Assembly (NCBI GenBank): GCA_036276195.1
Contig: DATBED010000060.1
Span: forward strand, 1 to 32,733
DNA length: 32,733 bases
Source: DATBED01 sp036276195
GTDB lineage: Bacteria > Patescibacteriota > Saccharimonadia > Saccharimonadales > UBA4665
Direction: 5' to 3'
The notes under the pieces are model-generated. The model saw nothing but the letters and a program-made list of their open reading frames with translations. It was not told where the DNA came from and made no database searches. The translations under genes were made by a program, and so were the position numbers. Below are positions 16,802-26,500 of the stretch, one piece after another (positions within the stretch are counted from its first letter, which is position 1; each line of letters starts with the position of its first letter).

Positions 16802-18279
16802 GCGGCAACCTCCGCCGGCACCGGCTGGGCAGACGGCAGCTTAGCCGGCACTCCCTTCAATTCAACAATGCATTTAGCTTTAAGTTGGTCACGCACTGTT
16901 TCATAATCTTCGTCGCCAGTGACCTGGGCGGCAAACTGGCCAACATTAACTTTGAGGGAATTAAGATCCAGGTCTTCACCATCAGCCAAATTCAGAACGA
17001 TATCGAACATCAGCTGCTGCGCCATCAGCGAGAAAGTTTCGGATGGGCTTTGGGTCATGATCTCAAATAGCCGCTTGCCGGTGGCCAGAGTCCGTTTGGC
17101 CTCAACGGCCAGCTCGGAGCCAAAGTGCGAGTATTCCTCAGCTTGGCGGTAAGCCGCTAGTAATTTAAGCGTCACGGCGGCCAGCTCTTTTTGGCGCTTG
17201 TTGTGGCCGACGCCGCCGGCCCGGGTAACGCTCAAGCCCATGCTGACGGCTGGGCGGACACCAGAACGGAATGTTCCCATATCAAGGATCCACTGGCCAT
17301 CGGTAATAGACATGATGTTAGTTGGCAGATAGGCGGTGATGTCGCCATTGGCGGCGTGCACGATGGGAATGCTGGTCAGGCACTTGCCATTGCGGTCTAG
17401 GCGGCCAGCCCGCTCCAGTAAGCTGGAATGGGCATAGAACATATCGCCCGGGTAAGAGTCTCGGCCCGGGCTAACACCAGTCAACAGTGCCACCTCGCGG
17501 TAGGCATGGGCATGGCTAGTCAGGTCATCGTAAATAATAATTGTGTCTTGGTCGCACTTTTGCCAGAGGTACTCGGCCATCGAGCAAGCCACGTAGGGCG
17601 CGATATAGCTCATAATCAGCGATTCAAACATGGTCGACACCACCACAATAGCCTTTTCCAGGCCGCCGTTTTCTTGTAAGCGGTTCAAAAGCTCATCGAT
17701 ATCGCTACGGCGCTTGGCAATCAGGCAGTAAACCACTACCTGGTCGGTGTTTTTCTGATTAATTGTCAGTTGGGTGGCCAGGGTGGATTTACCGGATTTG
17801 CTGTCACCTAACAGCGCCATGCGCTGACCGCGCACAATTGGGAACAGCGCGTCAATGGCGCTGACGCCGCTTTCCAGCTGATCTTCAACCAGTCGCCGTT
17901 CAAACAGTGACGGTGCCGTGTTAAAGACTGGCCAAACATCCGACGGCGCAATTGGTCCCTTGCCGTCAAGCGGGTCACCGGTAACCGACACTACTCGGCC
18001 AATAAAATCCTTGCCTACCTTGCAAACCAGTTCGTCGTGCTGCAGTACAGCCACTATGCCGTCTTTCAGAGCCTCCACGCCTAGGTGCAATACCACCACG
18101 TGATCGGTGTAAATCTGGTAAACAAAGCCCTTGCTGCCATCTTCGAACATAACCAAGGCATGCACAGCACAAGGCTGTAAGCCACGCACTCTTACCAAAA
18201 ATTTATCCACGGCAATCACCTCGCCAACTGGCCGACCGGCCTCGACTAGGCCATCGAAGTGCTTGTTACCTGTGCTCAT
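16798..18279 (-). CDS. atpA: F1-like ATPase alpha subunit, divergent
   Basis: 493 residues. The N-terminal beta-barrel starts at about residue 18. The preceding segment is roughly ten residues shorter than in E. coli and does not resemble the delta-binding helix. The P-loop is GDSKSGKS (158-165), not the GDRQTGKT that is nearly universal in alpha. Walker-B-like IIIYDDL (248-254) is kept, as is the arginine finger R353 in SVTRAGG, which completes the catalytic site of beta. PGRDSYPGDMFY (271-282) is the normal PPGREAFPGDVFY region. Upstream, GGTGG lies about 10 nt before the ATG. The preceding gene is a membrane protein, not atpH. Confidence 0.9.
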   Translation of the reverse strand: MSTGNKHFDGLVEAGRPVGEVIAVDKFLVRVRGLQPCAVHALVMFEDGSKGFVYQIYTDHVVVLHLGVEALKDGIVAVLQHDELVCKVGKDFIGRVVSVTGDPLDGKGPIAPSDVWPVFNTAPSLFERRLVEDQLESGVSAIDALFPIVRGQRMALLGDSKSGKSTLATQLTINQKNTDQVVVYCLIAKRRSDIDELLNRLQENGGLEKAIVVVSTMFESLIMSYIAPYVACSMAEYLWQKCDQDTIIIYDDLTSHAHAYREVALLTGVSPGRDSYPGDMFYAHSSLLERAGRLDRNGKCLTSIPIVHAANGDITAYLPTNIMSITDGQWILDMGTFRSGVRPAVSMGLSVTRAGGVGHNKRQKELAAVTLKLLAAYRQAEEYSHFGSELAVEAKRTLATGKRLFEIMTQSPSETFSLMAQQLMFDIVLNLADGEDLDLNSLKVNVGQFAAQVTGDEDYETVRDQLKAKCIVELKGVPAKLPSAQPVPAEVAA

Positions 18280-18333
18280 TTTTGTTTATCCACCATTTTA
18301 CCTACTTCAAGCCTGCTTCACAGTCTGAAAGTG

Positions 18334-19236
18334 CTAAAGCTTCAGGATTAAGTATACTGCAAAAACACCGCCTGCAAAAATAATTAATCCGGCAATAACA
18401 GTTTGGGCCAGGCTGCGGATAATTGACTTCCTCGATAAAGGGTTGCGGCCAATGGCCACCATACCGCTGCGCACACCGCTATAGAGCATGTTCGAGACAA
18501 TAAATAGGGTGATGAACATTAAGATCACCCCCAGGTAGATCCGGCCGGAAGCGACTGGTTTTTGGGCAATGCCAACGGCCGCGTTAACTACGAATTGGGG
18601 CAAGTAACTGACTGCTTTTTGCTGCAGCGGGTTCTGCTTTAGCTCCAGGTCAGTTACCACGCTGCCAATATTAACACTGACATTGCCTTTACTAGATTTA
18701 AGTGAGACTGTGCCTAGAACGCCATGCTTGCCATCGAAAGCAGTCGTAGCCCGGCCAATAATTTCGGCTTGGGCATCGCTAGCCTTCATGGCCACACCAT
18801 CCAAGGCCGAAATCGTCAGAAAATCACCAGATTTTATCGGCCCGTCTTGGGTACTGACCAGCATTTGGTTGCGACCGGTAGTTGCCACCAAGGCTTGGCC
18901 GCTGGGCGCCAATTGCGGCGATAAGATCACGGCCGCTTGGGCAGTTGGAATAACCACGCCCAGCATTTTCTTAACATCCTTAGCTGTCAGCGGCTGCACC
19001 GTATTGGCATCTTTAAGTTCCACCAACATGCCCGGCAACACCTTAGAAGTGGCGCTATAGGTTTGTGGGACTTGCCCGGAAATATCGCTCGGCTGGCTAC
19101 TAGAACCAGCGGCCGAGGTACTATTGCTTGTATTGATAGACTTGGCGGCAACCCCTGGCCCTATTAGTAACAAGCCCGTCAGTATTAGTAGTCCGGCTAC
19201 AGTGGTGAAACGATGCAAATAATGGATCATCCGCAT
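18334..19236 (-). CDS. Exported protein with C-terminal Fo-c-like hairpin
   Basis: 300 residues. A signal peptide (about 1-31) is followed by an extracellular part (about 32-225) that includes GPIKSGDFLTISALDGVAMKA, a pattern seen in phage-fibre chaperone-like domains. The end is two membrane helices: about 231-255, a cytoplasmic loop with AIGRNPLSRKS (GRNP at 263-266), and 276-300. The loop, spacing and predicted topology (both ends outside, loop inside) match Fo subunit c. However, the position of the essential Asp/Glu, 18 residues after the Pro, is L284. It occupies the place of Fo genes directly before atpA and overlaps the previous stop as TAATG. It is likely the membrane contact of the F1-like motor (inference). 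Confidence 0.65.
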   Translation of the reverse strand: MRMIHYLHRFTTVAGLLILTGLLLIGPGVAAKSINTSNSTSAAGSSSQPSDISGQVPQTYSATSKVLPGMLVELKDANTVQPLTAKDVKKMLGVVIPTAQAAVILSPQLAPSGQALVATTGRNQMLVSTQDGPIKSGDFLTISALDGVAMKASDAQAEIIGRATTAFDGKHGVLGTVSLKSSKGNVSVNIGSVVTDLELKQNPLQQKAVSYLPQFVVNAAVGIAQKPVASGRIYLGVILMFITLFIVSNMLYSGVRSGMVAIGRNPLSRKSIIRSLAQTVIAGLIIFAGGVFAVYLILKL

Positions 19237-20033
19237 TAAAGTATAACCTTTTTAACAAAGTAGATAACTATAGTCAAAAATACAATTAAACCGGCCGTTA
19301 ATAAGATATAGTGGCTGAAGTTAATGTGGTTATTAGTAAAGGTTTGAGGAGCAAAGTTAAGGCTAGCCACCAGTGCCTGGTGAGCCGACACCGGGCTAGC
19401 CCTGGCCGTAACGATGGTATTATCGGCGGTTTTTTGAACGTCAATTTCACAACTGGTATTGGTTCCACTATTAGGCGACAGATAGCAGCTAGGCGCCTCT
19501 TTTAGGTCAGCCCTAAAGCTAGCCGGTATGTACAGTATGGCCTCTACCGTACTCAGCTGCTGGCTCCAGCCTCTACCATTAACATCCAGCAGGAACCCAT
19601 CAGTTTTGGATCCTAAATTAACCACACCGCGAGTTTGATAAGACAGTTTAAGGGTCTGCGGGCCCGACAGAATGATAGACGGGTCGCCGGTGGTGACCAC
19701 CAGATCGCCGCTGCTGTCTAGCTTGGTTTTATAAGGCACGGGGTTATTCGTGGTATCAGTTACACTTAGGATCTTTACGTTAACGGACTGCCCTTGAAAC
19801 TTAGTTGGCAATGCGCGCGTAATTCCATAGAAGCCGCCGCTCGGGAAGTCGGCTACGATAGTTTCTTCGGTTGTAAGCTGGCTTAGTCCCCGGCTGTCAC
19901 GGTTCAGATGATAGATGCCGGTGAAGCTATTGAAGCTAATCTGTGGAGATGGCGCCGCCGCCGACACTGTAAGTGGGAGCCATAGACCAGCTAAGCCCAT
20001 GGTAGCAGCTAGAACCAACCCAAAACGTCTCAT
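19236..20033 (-). CDS. DUF2207-like exported protein with C-terminal anchor
   Basis: 265 residues. A signal peptide (about 1-25) precedes a domain resembling the N-terminal part of DUF2207 membrane proteins: TTEETIVADFPSGGFYGITRALP, then DGFLLDVNGRGWSQQLSTVEAILYIP. Two cysteines (PSCYLSPNSGTNTSCEID) probably pair. One membrane helix (about 240-260) and KKVIL end the protein. It overlaps the upstream gene as ATGA and the downstream gene as TAATG, so it is an integral operon member. DUF2207 function is unknown. Here it may form part of the membrane sector paired with F1 (inference). Confidence 0.65.
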   Translation of the reverse strand: MRRFGLVLAATMGLAGLWLPLTVSAAAPSPQISFNSFTGIYHLNRDSRGLSQLTTEETIVADFPSGGFYGITRALPTKFQGQSVNVKILSVTDTTNNPVPYKTKLDSSGDLVVTTGDPSIILSGPQTLKLSYQTRGVVNLGSKTDGFLLDVNGRGWSQQLSTVEAILYIPASFRADLKEAPSCYLSPNSGTNTSCEIDVQKTADNTIVTARASPVSAHQALVASLNFAPQTFTNNHINFSHYILLTAGLIVFLTIVIYFVKKVIL

Positions 20034-20551
20034 CGGGTAATTTTTAAGGAGTCAAATAAAGTTTTCCATTCAGCATTGGTCAGATTGTTGTCGCTGTGGG
20101 CAATCAACAGAGTGCCCTGGCTGGCCAATATACCCGACTGGCCTATCGGAGTCAGGCTGCTTGATTGCCAAAATTTAGCCAGGGCCACCGGTCCGAGTTT
20201 GGTTTGAAATTGAGCGTAAGGGTGAATGCCTATGGCAGGATAATAAATCTGGCCATCAGAACCCAGATTGTCTGGTGCCGGTTCTTCAGTAAACACAATT
20301 TGGTTATTATAAGCTTTAACGTTAAAGCTTAGCGTTTTTCTGTCGACTTGGTAATTATAACTAGTGCTGTCTATTTGGCTAGTTTTAGAGGGATAAATGG
20401 CTTGATAGGCTAACTGGGTCTTTATATTCGACGGTAAAGGGTTTTTAGGGGCCGCTTTAACATAGAGAATACTGGCTGTAGCTCCTATGGTCACAATCAG
20501 TATCAGTGCCGCACTTACCCACTTTTTAGATAGTTTTATTTCCACACGCAT
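20030..20551 (-). CDS. N-terminally anchored extracellular protein, first gene of the ATPase operon
   Basis: 173 residues with a short cytoplasmic N-terminus, one membrane helix (about 12-32, VSAALILIVTIGATASILYV), and an extracellular region of about 140 residues. That region contains QIVFTEEPAPDNL and a C-terminal TLLIAHSDNNLTNAEWKTLFDSL segment. No known family is recognised. Its stop overlaps the DUF2207-like start (ATGA). The gene is preceded by a -10 element 8 nt before the ATG, which would drive the operon. Topologically it could play the part of a stator-like anchor, but no sequence resemblance to subunit b is seen. Confidence 0.65.
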   Translation of the reverse strand: MRVEIKLSKKWVSAALILIVTIGATASILYVKAAPKNPLPSNIKTQLAYQAIYPSKTSQIDSTSYNYQVDRKTLSFNVKAYNNQIVFTEEPAPDNLGSDGQIYYPAIGIHPYAQFQTKLGPVALAKFWQSSSLTPIGQSGILASQGTLLIAHSDNNLTNAEWKTLFDSLKITR

Positions 20552-20559
20552 TTGACATT

Positions 20560-20565
20560 ATTATA
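20560..20565 (-). promoter_or_regulatory. -10 element of the ATPase operon (leaderless)
   Basis: A perfect TATAAT on the minus strand lies 8 nt before the ATG at 20551, in the 24-bp gap after the giant fibre gene. The -35 position falls inside the end of that gene and is poor. Transcription would begin at or next to the ATG. Read-through from the giant gene is also possible. Confidence 0.55.
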
Positions 20566-20575
20566 ACCCGTATGG

Positions 20576-23500
20576 CTACCAGCTTATAACCCAGATCTCA
20601 CCGATCCCGCCAGAGCCGCCAGCCCCGGCACTGCCCGAACCAGCGCCACCGCCACCGCCGCCGCCGCCCGGCGCACCGCCATTACCACCAGCGCAGCCCA
20701 CTCCACCACCGCCGCCGTTAGCACCACCGCCACCACCACCAGTACCGGCTTTAATAGAGCTTCCGCCAGCGCCATTACTGCCATTACCACCACTGGCACA
20801 GGTGGCGCCAGCCGTGCCGGCGCCACCGCCGCCACCACTGGTGTAGGCCTGGCTAACACCACCAACTCCAGCAGTACCGGTGGAGTTACCGCTGTTTATG
20901 CTACCGCCACCACCACCACCACCGGCGCCATGTAGTGAGCTACCGCCATTACCACTAGTGCTGTTGCCAGCCGCCGAACCGCCGCCACCGCCGCCGCCAT
21001 ATTCGGCCTCACCGCCAGAGTTGCCATTACCGCTCGCGCCGCCAGTACCGGTTCCTCCGCCAGCGCCGGTTCCGCCGGCCGCATTAGCATTAGCGGCAGC
21101 GCCCAGCGGATTACCGCCGGTCGCGCCGGTTATAGTCGTCGCAGTGGTACCAACAGCCGCGGTGCCCCCGCCGCCAGCACCACCGCCAAGGCCGGCTGAA
21201 GCACCACCGCCACCAGCGCCACCGCCACCACCATAAGCTTGCTCATAAGTAGTGCCGCTACAGGTAGCCGCGCTGGAGAAACAGCTGGCGCCGCCAGCGC
21301 CGCCATTACCGCCATTGCTGCCGGAGCTGGCCGCCCCGGTTCCGGTACTGCCGCTGCCACCAACAGAGGCGTGCGCGCTAGAGGGCAGATCAGATGCCGC
21401 AAAAACTTGCGTGGCATAGGCCCCGCCGGCGCCACCACCACCACCGTTTCTTTCCTGACCGCCGTTGCGGGCACCACCACCACCACCACCACCACCACCA
21501 CCAACCATGATAACTTCTACGGCATTGGCAGCACTAGGTTTAGTCCAGGTATTATCACCACTCGTGTAAGTCTGAATATCGGTGAAGCTACCCAGGGTGA
21601 CCCAGCTGCCACTGACGCAGCCCTTGAACAGGTTTGTGCCCGTGTCATAGTAAATCCCTCCGGTGGTGCAGCTTGGAGACCCATTATTGGTGCCGACCAC
21701 GAACACTTTGCCAGGCGATACTGTAGTATTGCCAGCCAAGCTGATGCCCGTGGTGCCGTTAATCGTCGTTGTGCCGGCCACGGTTGAACCAATAGTGACA
21801 TTGGTGGTGGAACTGGCAGTAGAATTATTGCCAACATTAACCGTTTGGGTGACCGCTCCGGTAGTATTACCGATTTGGATAGTCGAGGCGATGCCGGTAT
21901 TTCCTAGGAATAGGTTGGCTCCTACAGTATCGACTTGAATATAATTGCTGCCATTGGAATTTTGGACCTGGAAAGCCGTGGTTGAATTGGTAGTATTCTC
22001 AAAAGCCACCGGCGAGTTAATCACGCCGTTAAGCGCCAGGCCAGCCTCTTTGAAGGCCGTGGCGCTGCTGGCCGCCTCTAACTGGACGGCATCAATGAAG
22101 AAAGTGCGGGTGGTAGTGTCACCGTTGCGAATCAGTAAGTAGGCGCTAGCAGTAGGCGTGCCGCTGGCAAACGAACAGCTAAAGCGCGTCCAACCAGTGG
22201 TGACAACAGTTTGATTGGAGGGCGTGCAGTTAACAGTCGTGCTGCCGTCCGGGCTATAAACGGCGCTAATTGCGGTCATGGTACCGGAGTTTAACTTAGC
22301 GTACCAAGACAGAGTGTAGGTGGTGGAAGCACTGATAGCAGTGCCAACAGTATATTTTGTTCCATCATTGGCGGTGGCCGTGGTACCCGAAGTCACCGAC
22401 AACGCAGCACTGCCAATATAGGCCTGCGCCGTGGTGCGAGCCGTACTACCACCGGTTGCGCCGGAGTAAGCCCAGGCGCTAACATTGGTGTTCTCGAAGC
22501 TCGGATTAGTCAACAGAGTATTGAGAGGCGTGGTGTCGACATTGAGAGCCACTGAGCCGGTGGCGTTCTGAACCTGGAAGGCCGTGGTCGTGTTACTAGT
22601 TGGTAGAACTTGGACCCCAAGGTTTGAACCTCCTCCGGCCGGCTGGAGTAGAATGCCGCCGGTGCTACCTTTTATAGTAGTCAGCCCTGAAGAACTACCG
22701 ATATTTATGGCCGTAGCATTGGTCGCACCGAGGTTAATAGTACTGGTACCAGTACTTGTCTTGGCACCGCTGTCGAGAGTTAGAGTACCGCCATTGTTGG
22801 CGTTACTGCCGCCGGCGTCGCCCGCCTGTAACGTTAAACCGCCGCCGGCCGAGCCAGTAGTGGTACTAGCGCCGGCTCCGCCCTTAACAGTTAAGGTAGC
22901 GCCGGCCGTGCCGACTACCGAGCTGCCTGTGCCTAGAATACTAAAGTTATTAGGGCTGGCCGCCGTGCCAGTGGTGCCGGCATTGCCTAAGTAAAGGTCA
23001 TTGCTCGTGTCAAAATAAGCCCGGCCATTGGGGCCCGAGGCGCCGGTGACAATTTGCAAGCCGTTGGCATCGGTCGTACCCAACACCGCCGTAGCCCCAA
23101 ACTGGTTACCACCTTGTATAAAGGCCGCGCCGTTCCCGGTTGTCGCGCAACTAGATATCAATTTAGTAGAGGAATTGCGGCAAAGATAGTTAACATTATC
23201 AGCCGTAGCCAGGACGTTAAAGGCAGTCCCGCTCGAGGACTCCAAGGTAGTCACGCCGCCACTGCCGGAACCAATGTTGATATTGGTCGTAGAGCCCGTG
23301 GTTGAGCCAGTACCAATGTTAATTGTCTGGGTATTGCCATTGCCGGCAACGGCGCCAATCGCAATAGTATTGCTGGACGTGCTCTGCCCCAGGGTGATTG
23401 TTCCGGTTTGAGCCGTACCGCCAACCGTAAAGGTGCCGGCCACCGTGCTGGCGCCGAGGCTGTAGGTTGAGGCCCCTACTCCATCAAGGCTAAAATTACC

Positions 23501-26500
23501 GCTGCCCACAAGTTCATTGATAGCCGTGGTGCCGGCTGCCGCCCCGATATTTATCTGAAGGGCATTGGTCTGGCCAATATTAATGTTACCGGCATTAGCC
23601 GCTAAGACCAGGCTGCCGCTGCCGGCTTGCAGCGTCAATGAGCTGGCTCCGTTAGTCGAGCCCACGGTAACTACATCTTTGCCCGATCCGCTAGAGCTGC
23701 TGCCAATGTTTATGGTGCCGACGCTGCCAGCGCCGATGGTGGCATTGCCAAGATTTATAGTGTTGGTGCCGGTCGACTGGCCTAGGTTAATTTGGCCGTT
23801 TTGATTGGCTCCACCGAGGTTAATAGTACCTGTTGTAAATCCGGCACCAACATTGAACGAGCCGGCACTTTGGACGTTGGCGACATTTACGGTTGTGGCG
23901 CCCGAGCCATTAGCAATATTCAAACTGTTAGTAGCCGAGCTACTGCCCAATGTTATAGTTCCGGTTTGGGCCGTACCGCCAATCGTGACACTACCCGTGG
24001 TAGTACTAGTGCCAATAGAATAAGTCGAGCCCGCAACGCCATCTAAGCTGTAGTTACCGGTGCCTACCCGCTGGTTCAGAGCGGCCGCGCCGGTGGTATT
24101 CCCAATTGTGACGGTCAGAGCGTTAGCCGTGCCCAGGCTCAGGTTGCCATTGGCTGTGCCAGTGCCGGCATCAATTGATACACTGCCACCGGTCGACGAG
24201 CTGCCACTTTCATTACCACCAGTAATATTTACAGCACCCCCACTACCGCTGTTAAATGACGAGCCGCCTCCCTGCAAAGTCAGGCTCAAACCATTAGTGC
24301 CGGTCTGGGCGACTGCTCCAATCGTACTGGCTTGCTGGAAAGTTAAATTACCAGTCGTATCCAAAATGGCTCGAATGTTGTTATTCGTACCTAAAGCCAG
24401 CGCGCCGTTGTTGGTGTTAAGAATGTTCAAGGAGTTAGCGCCACCGTTACTAGTATTACCACTAGAGTTCTCAAAGATCTGGCCACCATTGCCAGTATCC
24501 ACCATCAGGGATATTTGCGAGCTGGCACTTGATCCATTGCTGGAATTATGGAAGGTGGCCACACTGCCGCCGTTAACACTGCTCTCCACGTCCAGAATTG
24601 AGCCCGGCGCGCTAGTGCCGATACCAACCCGCCCATTGCTGGTGTCAACGTCGAACACGGTGGTGGTCACGGCGGCGTTCTGAACCCGCAGCGCCGTCAC
24701 GGAATTGGTGTCGCTCTGGACCGACAGCGAGCCATCGCTGAAAACGGCCACGCCGCTATACCTGATGGCGTAGCCCTGGCCCGAGCCGATGGTCTTACTA
24801 ACGGATACGACCATTGTCTGGGCGCCGACATTGACCGAACTGATAGTGGCCGACGATCCATCGGCGTATGTCAGGACACCTCCGACCATACCGGACGTCC
24901 AGCTGGTACCGCTGCCGGTGACTGTCGTGGTGGCCTGGGTTATGGTGCCGGTGGCGTAAGTCAAACTATCGAGACGAACTTGCTGGTTCGAGGTGTCAAC
25001 GTTGAGAACGCCAACCGTGCCGGCCTGGTTCAACACCTGGAAAGCACTAGTGGAATTGGTCGCGTCTTGGAGTAGCACGCCACCGTTAGCCGTAAAAGTC
25101 TTGTTAGAAGCGATGGCCGTATTCTGGTTCAGGTTAATACCCGAGGCCGAGCTACCAATGTTCAAACTGACTGCCGAAGCTGTATCTAACAGAGGCGTCA
25201 CTAGGCTGGTATCGGCCGTGCCGGTGCCTGAAATATGGAAGTTTGAGCTCGATTGCAGCGCGGTCTGATTACGAATAAAATCGGTGCCGGCCGAGGTTTC
25301 AAAACCGCAAGCCGCCGAGGTTTGTAAACAAATGGTGCCATTGGCATCCGGTAGCGAAATGGTACGGTTATTGGTCAAGGTGGCGGTGTTTAAGGTTGAG
25401 CCAAGGTTGTCGGCCGTGCCGTCGGCCAAAATGAGTGCCCCCTGGAAGACAGTGCCGGAATTAGCAATGGTACCCAGTGTCAGCTGGCTACCGGTGGCGC
25501 CAAAGCTAGCCTCGCTGATTCCAGCTGAGTTCTGTAAAATAAGCTGGGGCGCCGACTGTGAAACATTACCCTTCAAGATCAGATTTGAGGCCGTCGCATT
25601 GCCATTAACGGTGTTGTCAAAAATAGCTTGCACCGTGCTGGACTGGACGCCACCCACATTTAAGCCGCCGTTGTTAATAATAAATCCGGTGTTCGAATAA
25701 GGGTTGTTGGTAGAGTTCACACCCAGAGAAACCACGCCGGCAGCGCTCTTAACATCGAAGCTATCGGAGCCCTGGCCAGTCGATCCCTGAACGGTAAGTC
25801 CTACAACACTGGGCGCGGCCAGAGTGACGCCGCTGCCGCTAACGCCGCTGTCAGCAAAACTGGTGGTAGCGCCGTTGGTGATGGTACTAACCAGCGTCAC
25901 GCTGGCGCCGGCCGTAAAGTTGTTAGCGGCACTACGGTACACTTTGTAACCGGTGGCGCCGGCCACTTGCGACCAAGTTATGGTACTGGTGTTATTAGCC
26001 AGGGCAACACTACTGCCTGGCAAAGTAGTTATGGCGCCGTTGGTGGCCGCCACAGCGTAAAAGAAGCTACTGCCGGAAGTACCGCCGGAGTTGGCTGCCG
26101 GCGCCACCAGGCCGGTAAGGCTGTTGCTAACGCCGTAATTGGTAAACGCGCCGGCTGCGCTAAATTTGGCAATGTTAACACCGTTGGCATCCTGCAAGTC
26201 AAACAGATCAGCTGTCTGACTGCTAGCACCGGCAATAACGCCACCGACGCTGCTGGTAGCAGCACTCTGAATGTTGAAGTTAGCTGCGCTCTGAGTAGTC
26301 GTCTGGTTGGAAATGTAGTGGCAGGTTCCCGTACAAACCGGAATATCACCGGATTGGATGGCACTCGAGACAAAGCTCGTGCCATTCCCGCGCAAATAAT
26401 TACCGGTGGCCGCCGAGCCACCAATCTGAAAGCCGGCACTACCGCCCAGCACATCCAGTACACCGCCACTTGATACGGTAAAGTTACTGGCGGTAACCGA

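Noticed and set aside
14251..18279. Ordinary ATP synthase operon needing no comment
   Set aside because: The missing Fo/delta genes, the overlapping membrane-protein genes and several subunit changes argue against a simple canonical reading.
20880..21236. Proline-rich plus-strand reading frame opposite the end of the giant fibre gene
   Set aside because: It is the complement of the glycine-codon tract; there is no plausible start signal and the composition is wholly explained by the real gene.
24060..24683. 207-codon plus-strand frame inside the giant fibre gene
   Set aside because: It is one of many long antisense frames created by the repetitive Gly/Thr/Ser codons of the true gene, with no ribosome site, domain or promoter.
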